From Sphingopyxis flava (GTDB lineage Bacteria; Pseudomonadota; Alphaproteobacteria; Sphingomonadales; Sphingomonadaceae): DNA of 64,000 nt. Shown in pieces: positions 20,196-29,429 of this stretch (positions are counted from its first letter, which is position 1; every line of letters starts with the position of its first letter). The position numbers and the translations under genes were made by a program. The notes under the pieces are model-generated. The model saw only the letters and a program-made list of their open reading frames with translations, had not been told where the DNA came from and did no database searches. The DNA lies in NCBI RefSeq assembly GCF_900168005.1, contig NZ_FUYP01000007.1, forward strand, positions 1 to 64,000, read 5' to 3'.

Positions 20196-21014
20196 CTACC
20201 AGCCACCCGAAGCGCCGCCACCGCCGAAGCTGCCGCCGCCCCCGGAAAAACCACCGAAGCCGCCGCCTCCGCCGCCCCAGCTGCCGCCGCCCCACGACGA
20301 GCCCCCGCCGCTACCGCCGCCCCAGTCGTCATGGCCCCAGATGATGATCGGGGCGCCGCCCCACGGCCGGTGCCGACGGTGGCGCTTTCCGCGCCGGCCG
20401 AAGCTACTCAGCATCGGCAGAATGAAGAAGAAAAAGACGATGAAGCCGACGAAGATCAGCCCGCCGATATCGCCATCGTCGGCGCGGTCGCGCTCGGCCT
20501 GGTCGGCTGCCGCGGCGCGCGCCGCGGCTTCTTCGGGCGGAAGCTCGACCTGCTCTGCGATCGCATCGACGCCGGCCTGGATACCGCCGGGATAATCGCC
20601 CTGCTTGAACCTCGGCGTCACCTGATCGCGGATGATCCGGCCGGCGAGTGCGTCGGTCAGCACCGGTTCGAGACCGTAGCCGACAGCAATGTGCATCCGC
20701 CGCTCGTTCGGGGCGATCAGGAAGACGACGCCGTCGTCGGCCTCCTTGTCGCCGATCCCCCAGGCGCGGCCGAGCTGATAGCCATAATCGGCGACGTCGC
20801 GGCCCTCGAGGCTGTTGACCGTCGCGACCACGAGTTGGTGCCCGCTCGTCCTTTCGAGCTCTTCGAGCTGCGCATTGAGCGCGGCTTCGCGGTCGGCCGG
20901 AATGATCCCGGCCTCATCGACGACGCGCGCTGTGAGCTTCGGGAAATTTTGCGCGGCCGCCGGGGAGGCGGCAAGCGCCAGACCAAGGGCCCAGCCGAGC
21001 AGCAGCGCTCTCAT
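20196..21014 (-). CDS. TPM-domain protein with glycine-rich tail (YgcG type)
   Basis: 272 residues. Signal peptide (LLLGWALGLALAASPAAAQ), an extracytoplasmic TPM domain of about residues 25-160 (LTARVVDEAGIIPADREAAL, LVVATVNSLEGRDVADYGYQ, WGIGDKEADDGVVFLIAPNE), a single transmembrane helix near 185-200, and a C-terminal tail of repeated GGGS/GGGG units with Trp and Phe. This is the standard architecture of YgcG-type proteins encoded beside LemA. Its start overlaps the stop of the upstream TPM gene by 4 bases. Confidence 0.85.
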   Translation of the reverse strand: MRALLLGWALGLALAASPAAAQNFPKLTARVVDEAGIIPADREAALNAQLEELERTSGHQLVVATVNSLEGRDVADYGYQLGRAWGIGDKEADDGVVFLIAPNERRMHIAVGYGLEPVLTDALAGRIIRDQVTPRFKQGDYPGGIQAGVDAIAEQVELPPEEAAARAAAADQAERDRADDGDIGGLIFVGFIVFFFFILPMLSSFGRRGKRHRRHRPWGGAPIIIWGHDDWGGGSGGGSSWGGGSWGGGGGGFGGFSGGGGSFGGGGASGGW

Positions 21015-21523
21015 CGCGTTTCTCCCGTCTGCGCGGCAATCGCCTCGACCCCGTCGAAGAGACCGCCGGCATAATCACCCTTTGCGAAATAGGGGGTCAT
21101 CCGCTGGACGATCTTCAAAGCCTTGGCGTCGGTCAATATTGTCTCCATCCCGCTCCCCGTCGCGATGCGCATTTGCCGTTCGCTGGGCGCAATCAGGATC
21201 AGGATTCCGTCGTTGCGGTCGCTGTCGCCGATCCCCCACCGATTGCCGAGGCAGGTGCCGAAATTGTCGACCCGCGCGCCGCTGAGGCTCGCTGCCGTGA
21301 CCACGACCATCTGGTGCTGTGTCGCCTTCTCGTAGCGCGCCAGGCGATCGGCAAGGCGCGCCTCCGTGCGCGAATCGAGCAGGTCTGCCGCGTCGGTGAC
21401 CCGGCCCTGGGATGCCAGCTGCGGCACGCCCTTGCACGCGGCGCTCTCGCGCGCGGCGCCTGCCTTGCACCCGCCAGCGGCCAGCAGGATCGCGAATGGA
21501 AGGGCAAGGGCGGCGCGGCGCAT
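21011..21523 (-). CDS. Secreted or lipid-anchored TPM-domain protein
   Basis: 170 residues. A hydrophobic signal (LALPFAILLAAGGC) ends in a lipobox-like AAGGC, so it may be a lipoprotein. The rest is a single TPM domain (VVVTAASLSGARVDNFG, WGIGDSDRNDGILILIAPSE) closely resembling that of the next gene, which points to duplication. One base separates it from lemA upstream. Confidence 0.8.
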   Translation of the reverse strand: MRRAALALPFAILLAAGGCKAGAARESAACKGVPQLASQGRVTDAADLLDSRTEARLADRLARYEKATQHQMVVVTAASLSGARVDNFGTCLGNRWGIGDSDRNDGILILIAPSERQMRIATGSGMETILTDAKALKIVQRMTPYFAKGDYAGGLFDGVEAIAAQTGETR

Positions 21524-21524
21524 C

Positions 21525-22121
21525 CTATTGCCCGAAGTCGACCTTCGGCGCCTCGTTCGCGTTGGGGCTGATCGCCTTGTAGGGCGTCATCGGCTTTGCG
21601 CCGTGGACGATCTTCGCGCCGATGATGTCGGGGAAGGTGCGGATCGTCGTATTATAGTCCTGGACCGCGCTGTTATAGTCCTGGATCGAGATGTTGATGC
21701 GGTTCTCGGTGCCTTCGAGCTGCGTCATGAGGTCCGCAAAGCGCGCCTGGCTCTTGAGGTCGGGATATTGTTCGACCGTGACGAGCAGACGGCCCAATGC
21801 GCTCGACACATTGCCTTGCGCCTGCTGAAACGCCTGCACCTTGGCAGGGTCATCAAGGTCGTCGGTCGAGAGCTTGACCTGCGTCGCCGAGGCGCGCGCC
21901 TGGATCACGCCTTCGAGCGTCGACTGCTCGATCTTCGCGGCGCCCTTCGCCGTTTCGACGAGGTTGGGGATCAGGTCGGCACGCCGCTGATAGGCTGCCT
22001 CGACATTCGCCCACTTGGCCTTGGCGGCCTCTTCCTTGGTAGGAACGCTGTTTATGCCGCAGGCGGACAGGCTCATCGCGGCGACCGGCACGATCATCCA
22101 GCGGGCGGAACGAAAGCTCAT
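21525..22121 (-). CDS. LemA family lipoprotein
   Basis: 198 residues. The N-terminus has a signal with lipobox (AAMSLSAC), then a LemA helical bundle (AKWANVEAAYQRRADLIPNL, ARASATQVKLSTDDL, EGTENRINISIQDYNSAVQ). LemA proteins are envelope proteins of unclear biochemical role, frequently encoded with TPM-domain proteins as here. It is the first gene of a four-gene minus-strand unit. Confidence 0.92.
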   Translation of the reverse strand: MSFRSARWMIVPVAAMSLSACGINSVPTKEEAAKAKWANVEAAYQRRADLIPNLVETAKGAAKIEQSTLEGVIQARASATQVKLSTDDLDDPAKVQAFQQAQGNVSSALGRLLVTVEQYPDLKSQARFADLMTQLEGTENRINISIQDYNSAVQDYNTTIRTFPDIIGAKIVHGAKPMTPYKAISPNANEAPKVDFGQ

Positions 22122-22242
22122 GGATCAGTCTCCCTCCAGCGGCGTTTTGCCGCAACAACACACATAATAGGAAGCCGCTTGCCTTTGCGCAATCGCCGCG
22201 GCACCAATTGGCGCTCCGCCCAATTTGCCGGGGAGTGTGAAC

Positions 22243-22659
22243 ATGTTGAACGAATTCAAGGAATTTATAGCCAAGGGCAATGTCATGGACCTCGCGGTCG
22301 GTGTCATTATCGGCGGCGCCTTTGCCACCATCACCACGTCACTGACCGAAGACCTGATCATGCCGTTCGTTGGCTGGTTGTTCGGCGGGGTGGATTTCTC
22401 GAGCAAGTTTATCCTGCTCGGAGGCGTTCCCGAAGGCGTTGCGGCCACCGATTATGCCAAGCTCAAGGAAGCGGGCGTCGCGATGATCGGCTACGGCGCC
22501 TTCATCACCGCGGTGATCAATTTCCTGATCCTCGCCTTCATCATCTTCCTGCTCGTCAAATGGGTGAACCGCGTCATGCGCCGTGGCCCCGACGCGCCTG
22601 CGGGTCCGAGCGAAGTCGATCTGCTCACCGAAATTCGTGATGAACTGCGAAAAAAATAA
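22243..22659 (+). CDS. mscL: Large-conductance mechanosensitive channel
   Basis: 138 residues, normal MscL length. The N-terminal amphipathic helix and pore helix TM1 ([20 protein letters not shown]) lead into the [16 protein letters not shown] region, a short periplasmic loop, TM2 ([20 protein letters not shown]) and a cytoplasmic helix ending in a Lys-rich tail. It opens under osmotic downshock in the inner membrane. GGGGAGTG precedes ATG 22243. It lies just upstream of ssrA. Confidence 0.96.
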   Translation: MLNEFKEFIAKGNVMDLAVGVIIGGAFATITTSLTEDLIMPFVGWLFGGVDFSSKFILLGGVPEGVAATDYAKLKEAGVAMIGYGAFITAVINFLILAFIIFLLVKWVNRVMRRGPDAPAGPSEVDLLTEIRDELRKK

Positions 22660-22744
22660 GGGAGTTGAGCCTCTTTCGAGATGAAAATCCCGCGTGCGCC
22701 CTTTCCAAGTGCGGGCGGGTTTCCTATATCGGTTGAGCCGGTTT

Positions 22745-23100
22745 CGATCGGCTATGAGGATAAATGGTGTCGTGGAATAGACACAGCGGACCCGGGGGCA
22801 GTACCCGGCGGCTCCACCACAAACCCGCACGCTTTCGAAGGGGTGCGCGGGCTTCTGACGGGGCCGAACCAGGATCGACGTGTGTTCAAAGACGGTGCTT
22901 TCTTCCGGGCTGAGTAACCCGTTAAAGGCTCAAAACCAATAAGTGCTAACGATAACGAAGCACTCGCTCTTGCTGCCTAACCGATAAGCCTCACGGCCTA
23001 AGGTTAGACAAATAGAACGCGGTTCGGACCGAACCGGGCAACAGAATCGGATACCAGCGGCTGGGGACGAGCCGGGCAACAGAATCGTCCCACCTTCCCA
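22745..23100 (+). ncRNA. ssrA: Circularly permuted two-piece tmRNA
   Basis: The gene order is permuted as in alphaproteobacteria: the acceptor piece comes first, ending in ...GGCTCCACCA at 22819, and the coding piece follows, starting GGGGCCGAACCAGGATCGAC at 22860. Between them a short GC-rich hairpin linker would be removed in processing. The tag frame at 22945-22980 encodes ANDNEALALAA and a stop. The product rescues stalled ribosomes with SmpB. Outer ends are approximate. The 3' part contains two copies of CCGGGCAACAGAATCG (23034-23049 and 23072-23087). Confidence 0.92.
22945..22980 (+). other. tmRNA proteolysis-tag reading frame
   Basis: Codons GCT AAC GAT AAC GAA GCA CTC GCT CTT GCT GCC TAA give ANDNEALALAA. 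Tags starting AND(N) and ending ALAA or AVAA are typical; the terminal LAA is the recognition end for ClpXP-type proteases. Confidence 0.92.
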
Positions 23101-23147
23101 TTATTCATCAAACGGGCGCCGGGACCGACCGCGTTTCCTATCTTGCA

Positions 23148-23450
<303 letters not shown>

Positions 23451-23585
23451 TTATCGCGCCGATTCCTACCGCGTCAATCCTTTCGCAGGGGCCGCGCGAG
23501 TCGCGGCTTGCCTTCATCGGGTTTCTCATCGAAACTCGTTAGCGAATCCGGCACAGCGACCGGCCAAGGCATCGAGGAGACGAGG

Positions 23586-25343
23586 ATGGCGAAGGACATG
23601 CCCGGCGAGCCGGTAGTGCCGCTCGATCCTGCCTGGCCCAAGATGTCACTGGACGAGGCGACCGCCGTGCTCACCGCGCCGGGCGCGCGGTTCGAAATGG
23701 ATACGGCTGTGATCCGCGGAAATGTGACGCGCGTCTGGAAAAATGCGCCGCACGATCTCGGTGCGCTTCTCGACCTTTCGCGAACGCATGGCGAGCAGCT
23801 CTTCACCATTCTCGACACCGAGCGCGTAAGCTTCGAGGCGAACTACCGCGCCGCCTCCGCTTTTGCCCAGACGCTCATGAGCTTTGGGGTCGGCAAGGGT
23901 GACCGGGTTGCTTTCGCGATGCGCAACCTGCCCGAGTGGCCGATGATCTTCTTTGCGGTCACATCGATCGGTGCGATCGCGGTGCCGCTTAACGCCTGGT
24001 GGACCGGCGGCGAGCTTGCTTACGGAATCCAGGATTCAGAAGCGAAGATACTGATCGTCGATGTGGAGCGCTACGAGCGGGTCCGCGAGCATCTTGCCGC
24101 GCTGCCGGCGGTCGAGCGGCTCATCGTCGCGCGCGCGGGCGCGCCGATAGCGGGCATGATGGCGCTTGAAGATATGGTGGGCGACCCCAAGGGCTGGGCC
24201 GGGCTACCGGACGCGGAGCGTCCCCGCGCTGATCTTGCAAGCGACGATGATGCGGCGATCTTCTATACCAGCGGGACGACCGGCCAGCCCAAAGGGGCGC
24301 TGGGCACCCACCGCAACCTCGTCACCAACATATTGTCGGGCGGTTTTTCCGCAGCGCGCAGCTTCCTGCGCCGCGGCGAGCCGGTGCCCGAACCGACTCC
24401 GCGCACGACGCTGACCGTCATTCCGCTGTTTCATGTCACTGCCTGTTCGGCGACGCTGATGGGCGCGATGGCGGCGGGCAACACCCTGATCTTCATGCGC
24501 AAATGGGACGCGGCCCGTGCGATGGAAATCATCGAGCGCGAGAAGGTCAGTGTGACCGGCGGCGTCCCGACAATCGCCTGGCAGCTCATCGAACATCCGG
24601 ACCGCGCCAAATATGACCTCTCGTCGCTGGAAGCGATCGCCTATGGCGGCGCGCCCTCGGCGCCCGAACTTGTAAAGCGCATCTACGAAGAGTTTGGCGC
24701 GCTGCCAGGCAATGGCTGGGGGATGACCGAAACGATGGCGACGGTCACTTCGCACGGCGCTGAGGATTATCTCGCGCGCCCGACGAGCGCCGGCCCGCCG
24801 GTCCCCGTCGCCGACCTCGAGATCCGCGCCGAGGACGGCGTAAGCGTGTTGCCGGTGGGCACGGTGGGTGAGCTTTGGGCGCGCGGGCCGATGATCGTGA
24901 AAGGCTATTGGAACAAGCCAGATGCCACCGCCGAAACCTTTGTCGGCGGTTGGGTGCGCACCGGCGATCTTGCCAGGCTCGACGACGAGGGTTTCCTCTA
25001 TATTGTCGACCGCGCGAAGGATATGGTGCTGCGCGGGGGCGAGAATATCTACTCATCAGAGGTCGAGAACGCCCTCTACGAGCATCCGGCGGTGACCGAC
25101 TGTGCGGTCATTGGCATCCCGCACCGCACGCTCGGCGAGGAGCCCGCGGCGGTTGTCCACCTCGCCCCCGGCGCGCACGCGAGCGAGGCCGAACTGCAGG
25201 ACTGGGTGCGCGCGCGACTTGCGGCGTTCAAGGTGCCGGTCGCCATCCACTTTGTTCCCGAAACACTGCCGCGTAACGCCAATGGAAAGATATTGAAGAA
25301 GGATCTGAAGACGCTGTTCGCGGATCGGGAGATGGCGGCTTAG
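23586..25343 (+). CDS. Class I adenylate-forming acyl-CoA ligase
   Basis: 585 residues. It activates a carboxylic acid as acyl-AMP and then acyl-CoA. The P-loop YTSGTTGQPKGALGTHRN lies near residue 228, the A5 motif GNGWGMTE near 377, the hinge TGDLARLDDEGFLYIVDR near 455-475, and the catalytic lysine in NANGKILKK near 567. Length and the LRGGENIYSSEVENALY segment fit medium/long-chain fatty-acyl or steroid-type ligases; the substrate cannot be told from sequence. GAGG precedes ATG 23586. Confidence 0.9.
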   Translation: MAKDMPGEPVVPLDPAWPKMSLDEATAVLTAPGARFEMDTAVIRGNVTRVWKNAPHDLGALLDLSRTHGEQLFTILDTERVSFEANYRAASAFAQTLMSFGVGKGDRVAFAMRNLPEWPMIFFAVTSIGAIAVPLNAWWTGGELAYGIQDSEAKILIVDVERYERVREHLAALPAVERLIVARAGAPIAGMMALEDMVGDPKGWAGLPDAERPRADLASDDDAAIFYTSGTTGQPKGALGTHRNLVTNILSGGFSAARSFLRRGEPVPEPTPRTTLTVIPLFHVTACSATLMGAMAAGNTLIFMRKWDAARAMEIIEREKVSVTGGVPTIAWQLIEHPDRAKYDLSSLEAIAYGGAPSAPELVKRIYEEFGALPGNGWGMTETMATVTSHGAEDYLARPTSAGPPVPVADLEIRAEDGVSVLPVGTVGELWARGPMIVKGYWNKPDATAETFVGGWVRTGDLARLDDEGFLYIVDRAKDMVLRGGENIYSSEVENALYEHPAVTDCAVIGIPHRTLGEEPAAVVHLAPGAHASEAELQDWVRARLAAFKVPVAIHFVPETLPRNANGKILKKDLKTLFADREMAA

Positions 25344-25431
25344 GAAGTATCCCCGTTCAGCGCGCCGGATAAACGCTATGATTCCCCTTGTCGCTTGATA
25401 AAAGCGTGCGGGAGCTGAAGGGGGCCGCGTT

Positions 25432-28410
25432 TTGGAATTGCTGGCGTTTCTGGCGCTTATCATCTTCTTTGTCCTGTTGATGGACGCACGAAGCCGCCTG
25501 AAGCGGGCGGAGGCGACGCTGCAGGAAGCCGCGAAGCGGATCGGCGCGCTGCAGCGCCACACCGGGTTGCTCCCGCCGAAGGCCGAGGAACCACCGCCTC
25601 CCGATACGTCGCTCCGCACGGAACCGCCCGAACCCGTTTATCCGCGGGCGGCGGTCGCAGGCGCGCCGATGCCATCGGTTGCCAAGGATGTCCGCGAGGA
25701 GGTTCCCAAGACTCATTCGCAAGGCAGGCCCCCAGCCGCACCGCGCCCTACGCCTAAATCGCAAATCGGATCCGAAGCGGCCCCGCCGCGGCGCATAGCG
25801 TCGCGGTTCGAAGATCTGTTCGGCAAGACTCTGCCGATCTGGGCCGGCGGGGTCACGCTCGCGATCGCAGGGGTTCTCATCGTCCGCTACGCAATGGACG
25901 CGGGCTTCTTCGCGCGGGTCTTTACCCCCGGCGTCCAGATCGCCGCAGGGCTCCTCTTTGGTCTCGTGCTGATCGGGGGCGCCGAATATGCGCGGCGAAA
26001 CGACGCGCGCCTGCGCGACGTGCGCGTGCCGCAGGCGCTGGCGGGCGCCGGCGTGGCGACGCTTTATGCCGCGATCATGGTGGCCGCCAACATCTATCTG
26101 CTCATCGGACCACTGCTGGCCTTTGCGGCGCTTGCGCTCGTCACCGCCGCTTCGCTTGGGCTGTCGCTTCGCTTTGGTCCGCCAAGCGCAGCGCTTGGCC
26201 TTTCCGGCGGCCTTGCTGCGCCTGCGCTCGTCGGCGCCCTCGCGCCCGATGTGCCGCTGATCGCGGTGTATCTCGCGCTGACGATCGCGGCGCTCGCCGG
26301 GGTCGCGCGGATACGGCGCTGGCCGTGGCTGGCACTCGCCGCGCTGATCGGCGGTGCAGCATGGGGGCTGTGGATGGTGCTCACCCAGCGCGCCCTCGAT
26401 GCGCTTGGCTCCTTGTCGATCGGCGGGTTCGTCCTGTTGCTCGCGATTGCGATCCCGATGCTGTCGTTTGAGGGACCGCGGGCCGCGCTGCTGCGCACGG
26501 CGTCGGCGATCGTCGGCGCCCTCCAGTTGGCCCTGCTCGTTGGTTATGGCGGGTTTGCACCGCTTCATTGGGGCCTTTTCGTGCTGATTGCTGCATCGGC
26601 GCAGTGGCTCGCTTGGCGCGAGGCGGGCTTTGCAATCGTCCCGACGATCAGCGCCGCCTTGTCGCTGTTGCTGCTCGCGGCATGGCCGGACGCAGCGCCT
26701 TTCTGGTTCACCCTCATTGGCCCGGCGCTCCTCGCCGTTCACGCCCTTCCGCTCCTCGCCCGCCTCTGGGGTGGGCCAGGGATGCTGCGGCGCGCGCTCG
26801 AGCTGTGCGCGATCGCGATCGCAATGCCTGCGCTAACCAAATGGCAGCTCTGGGGTATCGGCGATGCAGCACTTGCGCTCGTTGCGCTCGGCGGCGCGGC
26901 ACTCGCGGGAGTGGGGATGGCGCGTGGCTGGCGCCTCGAGGCGCGCCTCGCCGACAGAAGCTTTTCCTTTCTGACCGCCGCCGCCGGAGCGCTTCTCGCG
27001 CTGGCGATCCTCCTTCTCCTGCCGCGCTGGATGGCGCCGCTCGCCATCGGTCTGGTCGCGGGAGCAATGCTCTTTTTTGGCAAGACGGCTGGCGATCGGC
27101 GGATCGAGCCTGTGGCGACAGTCTTTCTCGGCGCGGCGATGCTCGCTCTTCTCGCGGCGCCGCTGGCATTCGCGGAACTGCCGCGGCTCGTCGAGGGCGC
27201 GAGCGGCGGCGCGGGGCAAGCCTTCCTGCGCTGGGCGGGCGTCGGCGCGGTCGCCGCCTTGTTCGCGGTGCGCGGCGAGGGGGCGATCGTCCGGCGCCTT
27301 AGTCAGTTCACCGCAGCGCTGCTTGCCTATGGCGCCTTCGCCCAGATCGCCTCGGCGGACTGGCTGATGCTGGTCCCCGCGCTCGGCGGCGGTGCGGCCC
27401 TGCTGACGGCGCGGCGCGTTCCGCTTGCGCGCGTCGATACAGCGGCGCTTGGTTTTGCGGCTCTGAGCCTTGGCTGGGCCGTTTGGCCGATCGGCGCGTG
27501 GTCGTCCGCGGCGCTGCTCTCGCTCGCCGGGCAGCCGATGCCCATTAATGCCGCCAGGCTCCCTGCCGACGGGCTGGTGCTGCGGCTCTTCCTTCCCGCG
27601 CTGGCGTTCGGCGTGCCGCTCTGGTGGGTCCGCGGTGCCTTGCCGCGCTGGTCGCTGCTGGCCGCGCTCTGCGCCTGCATCATCGTCGGCGGCGTCGCGG
27701 TCCACAGTCTATATCGCCTCGGCTTCGCGGCGCTCGCCGGCGGCGACTTTGTCGCGACCGGAATCGCGCAGCGCCTCCTATGGGAGGCGCTTCTGATTGG
27801 CGGCGGCTGGCTCGCGAGAGAGCGTGGGATGTTGGCGCTCGCGCGGCCGCTCGTGATCGCGGGCACGCTCCATGCGTTTGTCTATGGCCTTCTCCTCCAT
27901 AACCCGCTCTGGGCCGGCCAGGCGGTTGGCGGCTGGCCTCTCATCAATCTCCTTGCGCTGCTGTTCTTCATGGCGGGGGCTGGGGCGGTGCTCGCGCCGC
28001 GGCTCTTCCCTTCCGCCTCTGCTTCGCTCGAGCGCGGGGTTCAGATCGTCCTGATGCTGCTCGTCGCGGGATTCGCCTGGGCAACATTGCGCCAAATTTT
28101 CCACGGTAGCCTGCTCGTCGAGCCAGGCGTCGCGCCCGCGGAGAATATCCTGCGATCGCTGCTCATCCTCGCGCTCGCGATCGGCTTCCTCCTGTGGGGA
28201 ATCCGCACCGCGCGCCATGACTGGCGCATCGCTTCGCTCTTGCTGATGCTCGGGGCGGTGGGCAAGGTGTTCCTGTTCGACGTCTCTGGGCTTGAGGGGC
28301 TGCTGCGCATCGGCTCGTTCGTGGCGCTCGGCTTCAGTCTGATCGGCATCGGCTGGCTCTACAGCCGTCAGCTGGCGGGCGCCTCGTCCCCGCAGAGAGG
28401 TAATCCATGA
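25432..28410 (+). CDS. DUF2339 family polytopic membrane protein
   Basis: 992 residues. A short N-terminal helix, then a coiled/Pro-rich segment to about residue 120 (TLQEAAKRIGALQRHTGLLP), then about 25 or more hydrophobic helices to the C-terminus, the layout of DUF2339 proteins. The start of the membrane domain has the family-like FEDLFGKTLPIWAGGVTLAI. Function unknown; the domain has been suggested to be transport or envelope related. TTG 25432 is the start, preceded by a GGAG sequence. Its stop overlaps the next gene's start (ATGA), implying coupling. Confidence 0.85.
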   Translation: MELLAFLALIIFFVLLMDARSRLKRAEATLQEAAKRIGALQRHTGLLPPKAEEPPPPDTSLRTEPPEPVYPRAAVAGAPMPSVAKDVREEVPKTHSQGRPPAAPRPTPKSQIGSEAAPPRRIASRFEDLFGKTLPIWAGGVTLAIAGVLIVRYAMDAGFFARVFTPGVQIAAGLLFGLVLIGGAEYARRNDARLRDVRVPQALAGAGVATLYAAIMVAANIYLLIGPLLAFAALALVTAASLGLSLRFGPPSAALGLSGGLAAPALVGALAPDVPLIAVYLALTIAALAGVARIRRWPWLALAALIGGAAWGLWMVLTQRALDALGSLSIGGFVLLLAIAIPMLSFEGPRAALLRTASAIVGALQLALLVGYGGFAPLHWGLFVLIAASAQWLAWREAGFAIVPTISAALSLLLLAAWPDAAPFWFTLIGPALLAVHALPLLARLWGGPGMLRRALELCAIAIAMPALTKWQLWGIGDAALALVALGGAALAGVGMARGWRLEARLADRSFSFLTAAAGALLALAILLLLPRWMAPLAIGLVAGAMLFFGKTAGDRRIEPVATVFLGAAMLALLAAPLAFAELPRLVEGASGGAGQAFLRWAGVGAVAALFAVRGEGAIVRRLSQFTAALLAYGAFAQIASADWLMLVPALGGGAALLTARRVPLARVDTAALGFAALSLGWAVWPIGAWSSAALLSLAGQPMPINAARLPADGLVLRLFLPALAFGVPLWWVRGALPRWSLLAALCACIIVGGVAVHSLYRLGFAALAGGDFVATGIAQRLLWEALLIGGGWLARERGMLALARPLVIAGTLHAFVYGLLLHNPLWAGQAVGGWPLINLLALLFFMAGAGAVLAPRLFPSASASLERGVQIVLMLLVAGFAWATLRQIFHGSLLVEPGVAPAENILRSLLILALAIGFLLWGIRTARHDWRIASLLLMLGAVGKVFLFDVSGLEGLLRIGSFVALGFSLIGIGWLYSRQLAGASSPQRGNP

Positions 28411-29429
28411 TCCGTTCGCCGCTTTTTCCTGCCTTGGCCCTCACGGTGCTGGCGAGCGCCGCCGCATGCAGCAACGGCGATGTGCCGGTGGAGCGGCAGG
28501 CGGCCGCGGGCGCGCGTCATTGCCCGGCGATCGGCGACGCCCCGGTTCATCTGCCCGGCGGCAGCTTCGCCATGGGTGAGGACGATGTCTATGCCGAGGA
28601 GGGGCCGGTGCGGCAGACGCGGGTTGATGGCTTCTGGATTGACCGGCACGAGGTCACCAACCGCCAGTTCGCCGCCTTCGTAAAGGCGACCGGTTACATC
28701 ACCGTCGCCGAAAAGCCGGTCGACCCCAAGCAGTTCCAGGTTCCGGCCGACCAGATTCCGCCCGATATGCTGAAACCGGGTTCCGCAGTCTTCACCCCAC
28801 CCGAATTCCCGTCGAACAATTACAATGACTGGTGGAAATATGTCCCCGGCGCAAACTGGAAGAAGCCCTATGGCCCGGACGGTCCCGACTGGGTACCGAA
28901 CGAGCCCGTCGTCCACCTCGCCTGGGACGATATGGTCGCATACGCCAAATGGGCGGGCGGGCGCATCCCAACCGAGGCCGAGTGGGAATATGCGGCGAGT
29001 GCGGGCAAGCCCTCGCGCAACGTCCAGCCCACCGAGGCGAACAGCTGGCAGGGCTCCTTTCCCAACTACAACGCCGAAGCCGACGGCTTCAAAGGCGTCG
29101 CGCCCGTTGGCTGCTATCAACCCAATGCGAACGGCCTTTACGACATGGTCGGCAATGTGTGGGAGGTCACGTCCGATTTCTTCCGCCCTGGCCACGACCC
29201 CGCGGACCGCGACAATCCGAAGGGCCCCGACGAAGACCAGGCCTATGACCCCTTCAACCCCGGCATGCCCTCGCGCACCGTGAAGGGGGGCAGCTATCTC
29301 TGCGCGCCCAATTATTGCCAGCGCTACCGTCCTGCCTCGCGTCAGGGGCGGGATCCGGGCCTCGGTACCAGCAATGTGGGTTTTCGCCTTGTCTACGACG
29401 GGCCGCCGGCGCGGCCCGTCAACCAGTGA
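28407..29429 (+). CDS. Formylglycine-generating enzyme family lipoprotein
   Basis: 340 residues. The N-terminus is a signal with a probable lipidation cysteine C21 ([10 protein letters not shown]), so it should act outside the cytoplasm. The rest is an FGE-sulfatase domain: [76 protein letters not shown]. The two cysteines C299 and C304 match the redox pair of true formylglycine-generating enzymes, which many family members lack. Probable role: conversion of the active-site cysteine of a sulfatase. A Cys-type sulfatase is encoded at 41617-43449. Confidence 0.88.
   Translation: MIRSPLFPALALTVLASAAACSNGDVPVERQAAAGARHCPAIGDAPVHLPGGSFAMGEDDVYAEEGPVRQTRVDGFWIDRHEVTNRQFAAFVKATGYITVAEKPVDPKQFQVPADQIPPDMLKPGSAVFTPPEFPSNNYNDWWKYVPGANWKKPYGPDGPDWVPNEPVVHLAWDDMVAYAKWAGGRIPTEAEWEYAASAGKPSRNVQPTEANSWQGSFPNYNAEADGFKGVAPVGCYQPNANGLYDMVGNVWEVTSDFFRPGHDPADRDNPKGPDEDQAYDPFNPGMPSRTVKGGSYLCAPNYCQRYRPASRQGRDPGLGTSNVGFRLVYDGPPARPVNQ

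Noticed and set aside
22860-23100. Idea that the ANDNEALALAA frame is a small protein gene.
   Set aside because: It lies in the tmRNA coding piece with the permuted acceptor piece just upstream; it is the tag frame.
25357-27866. Several minus-strand open frames opposite the DUF2339 gene.
   Set aside because: Arg/Ala/Gly-rich shadow translations; the plus strand has a coherent membrane protein over its whole length.
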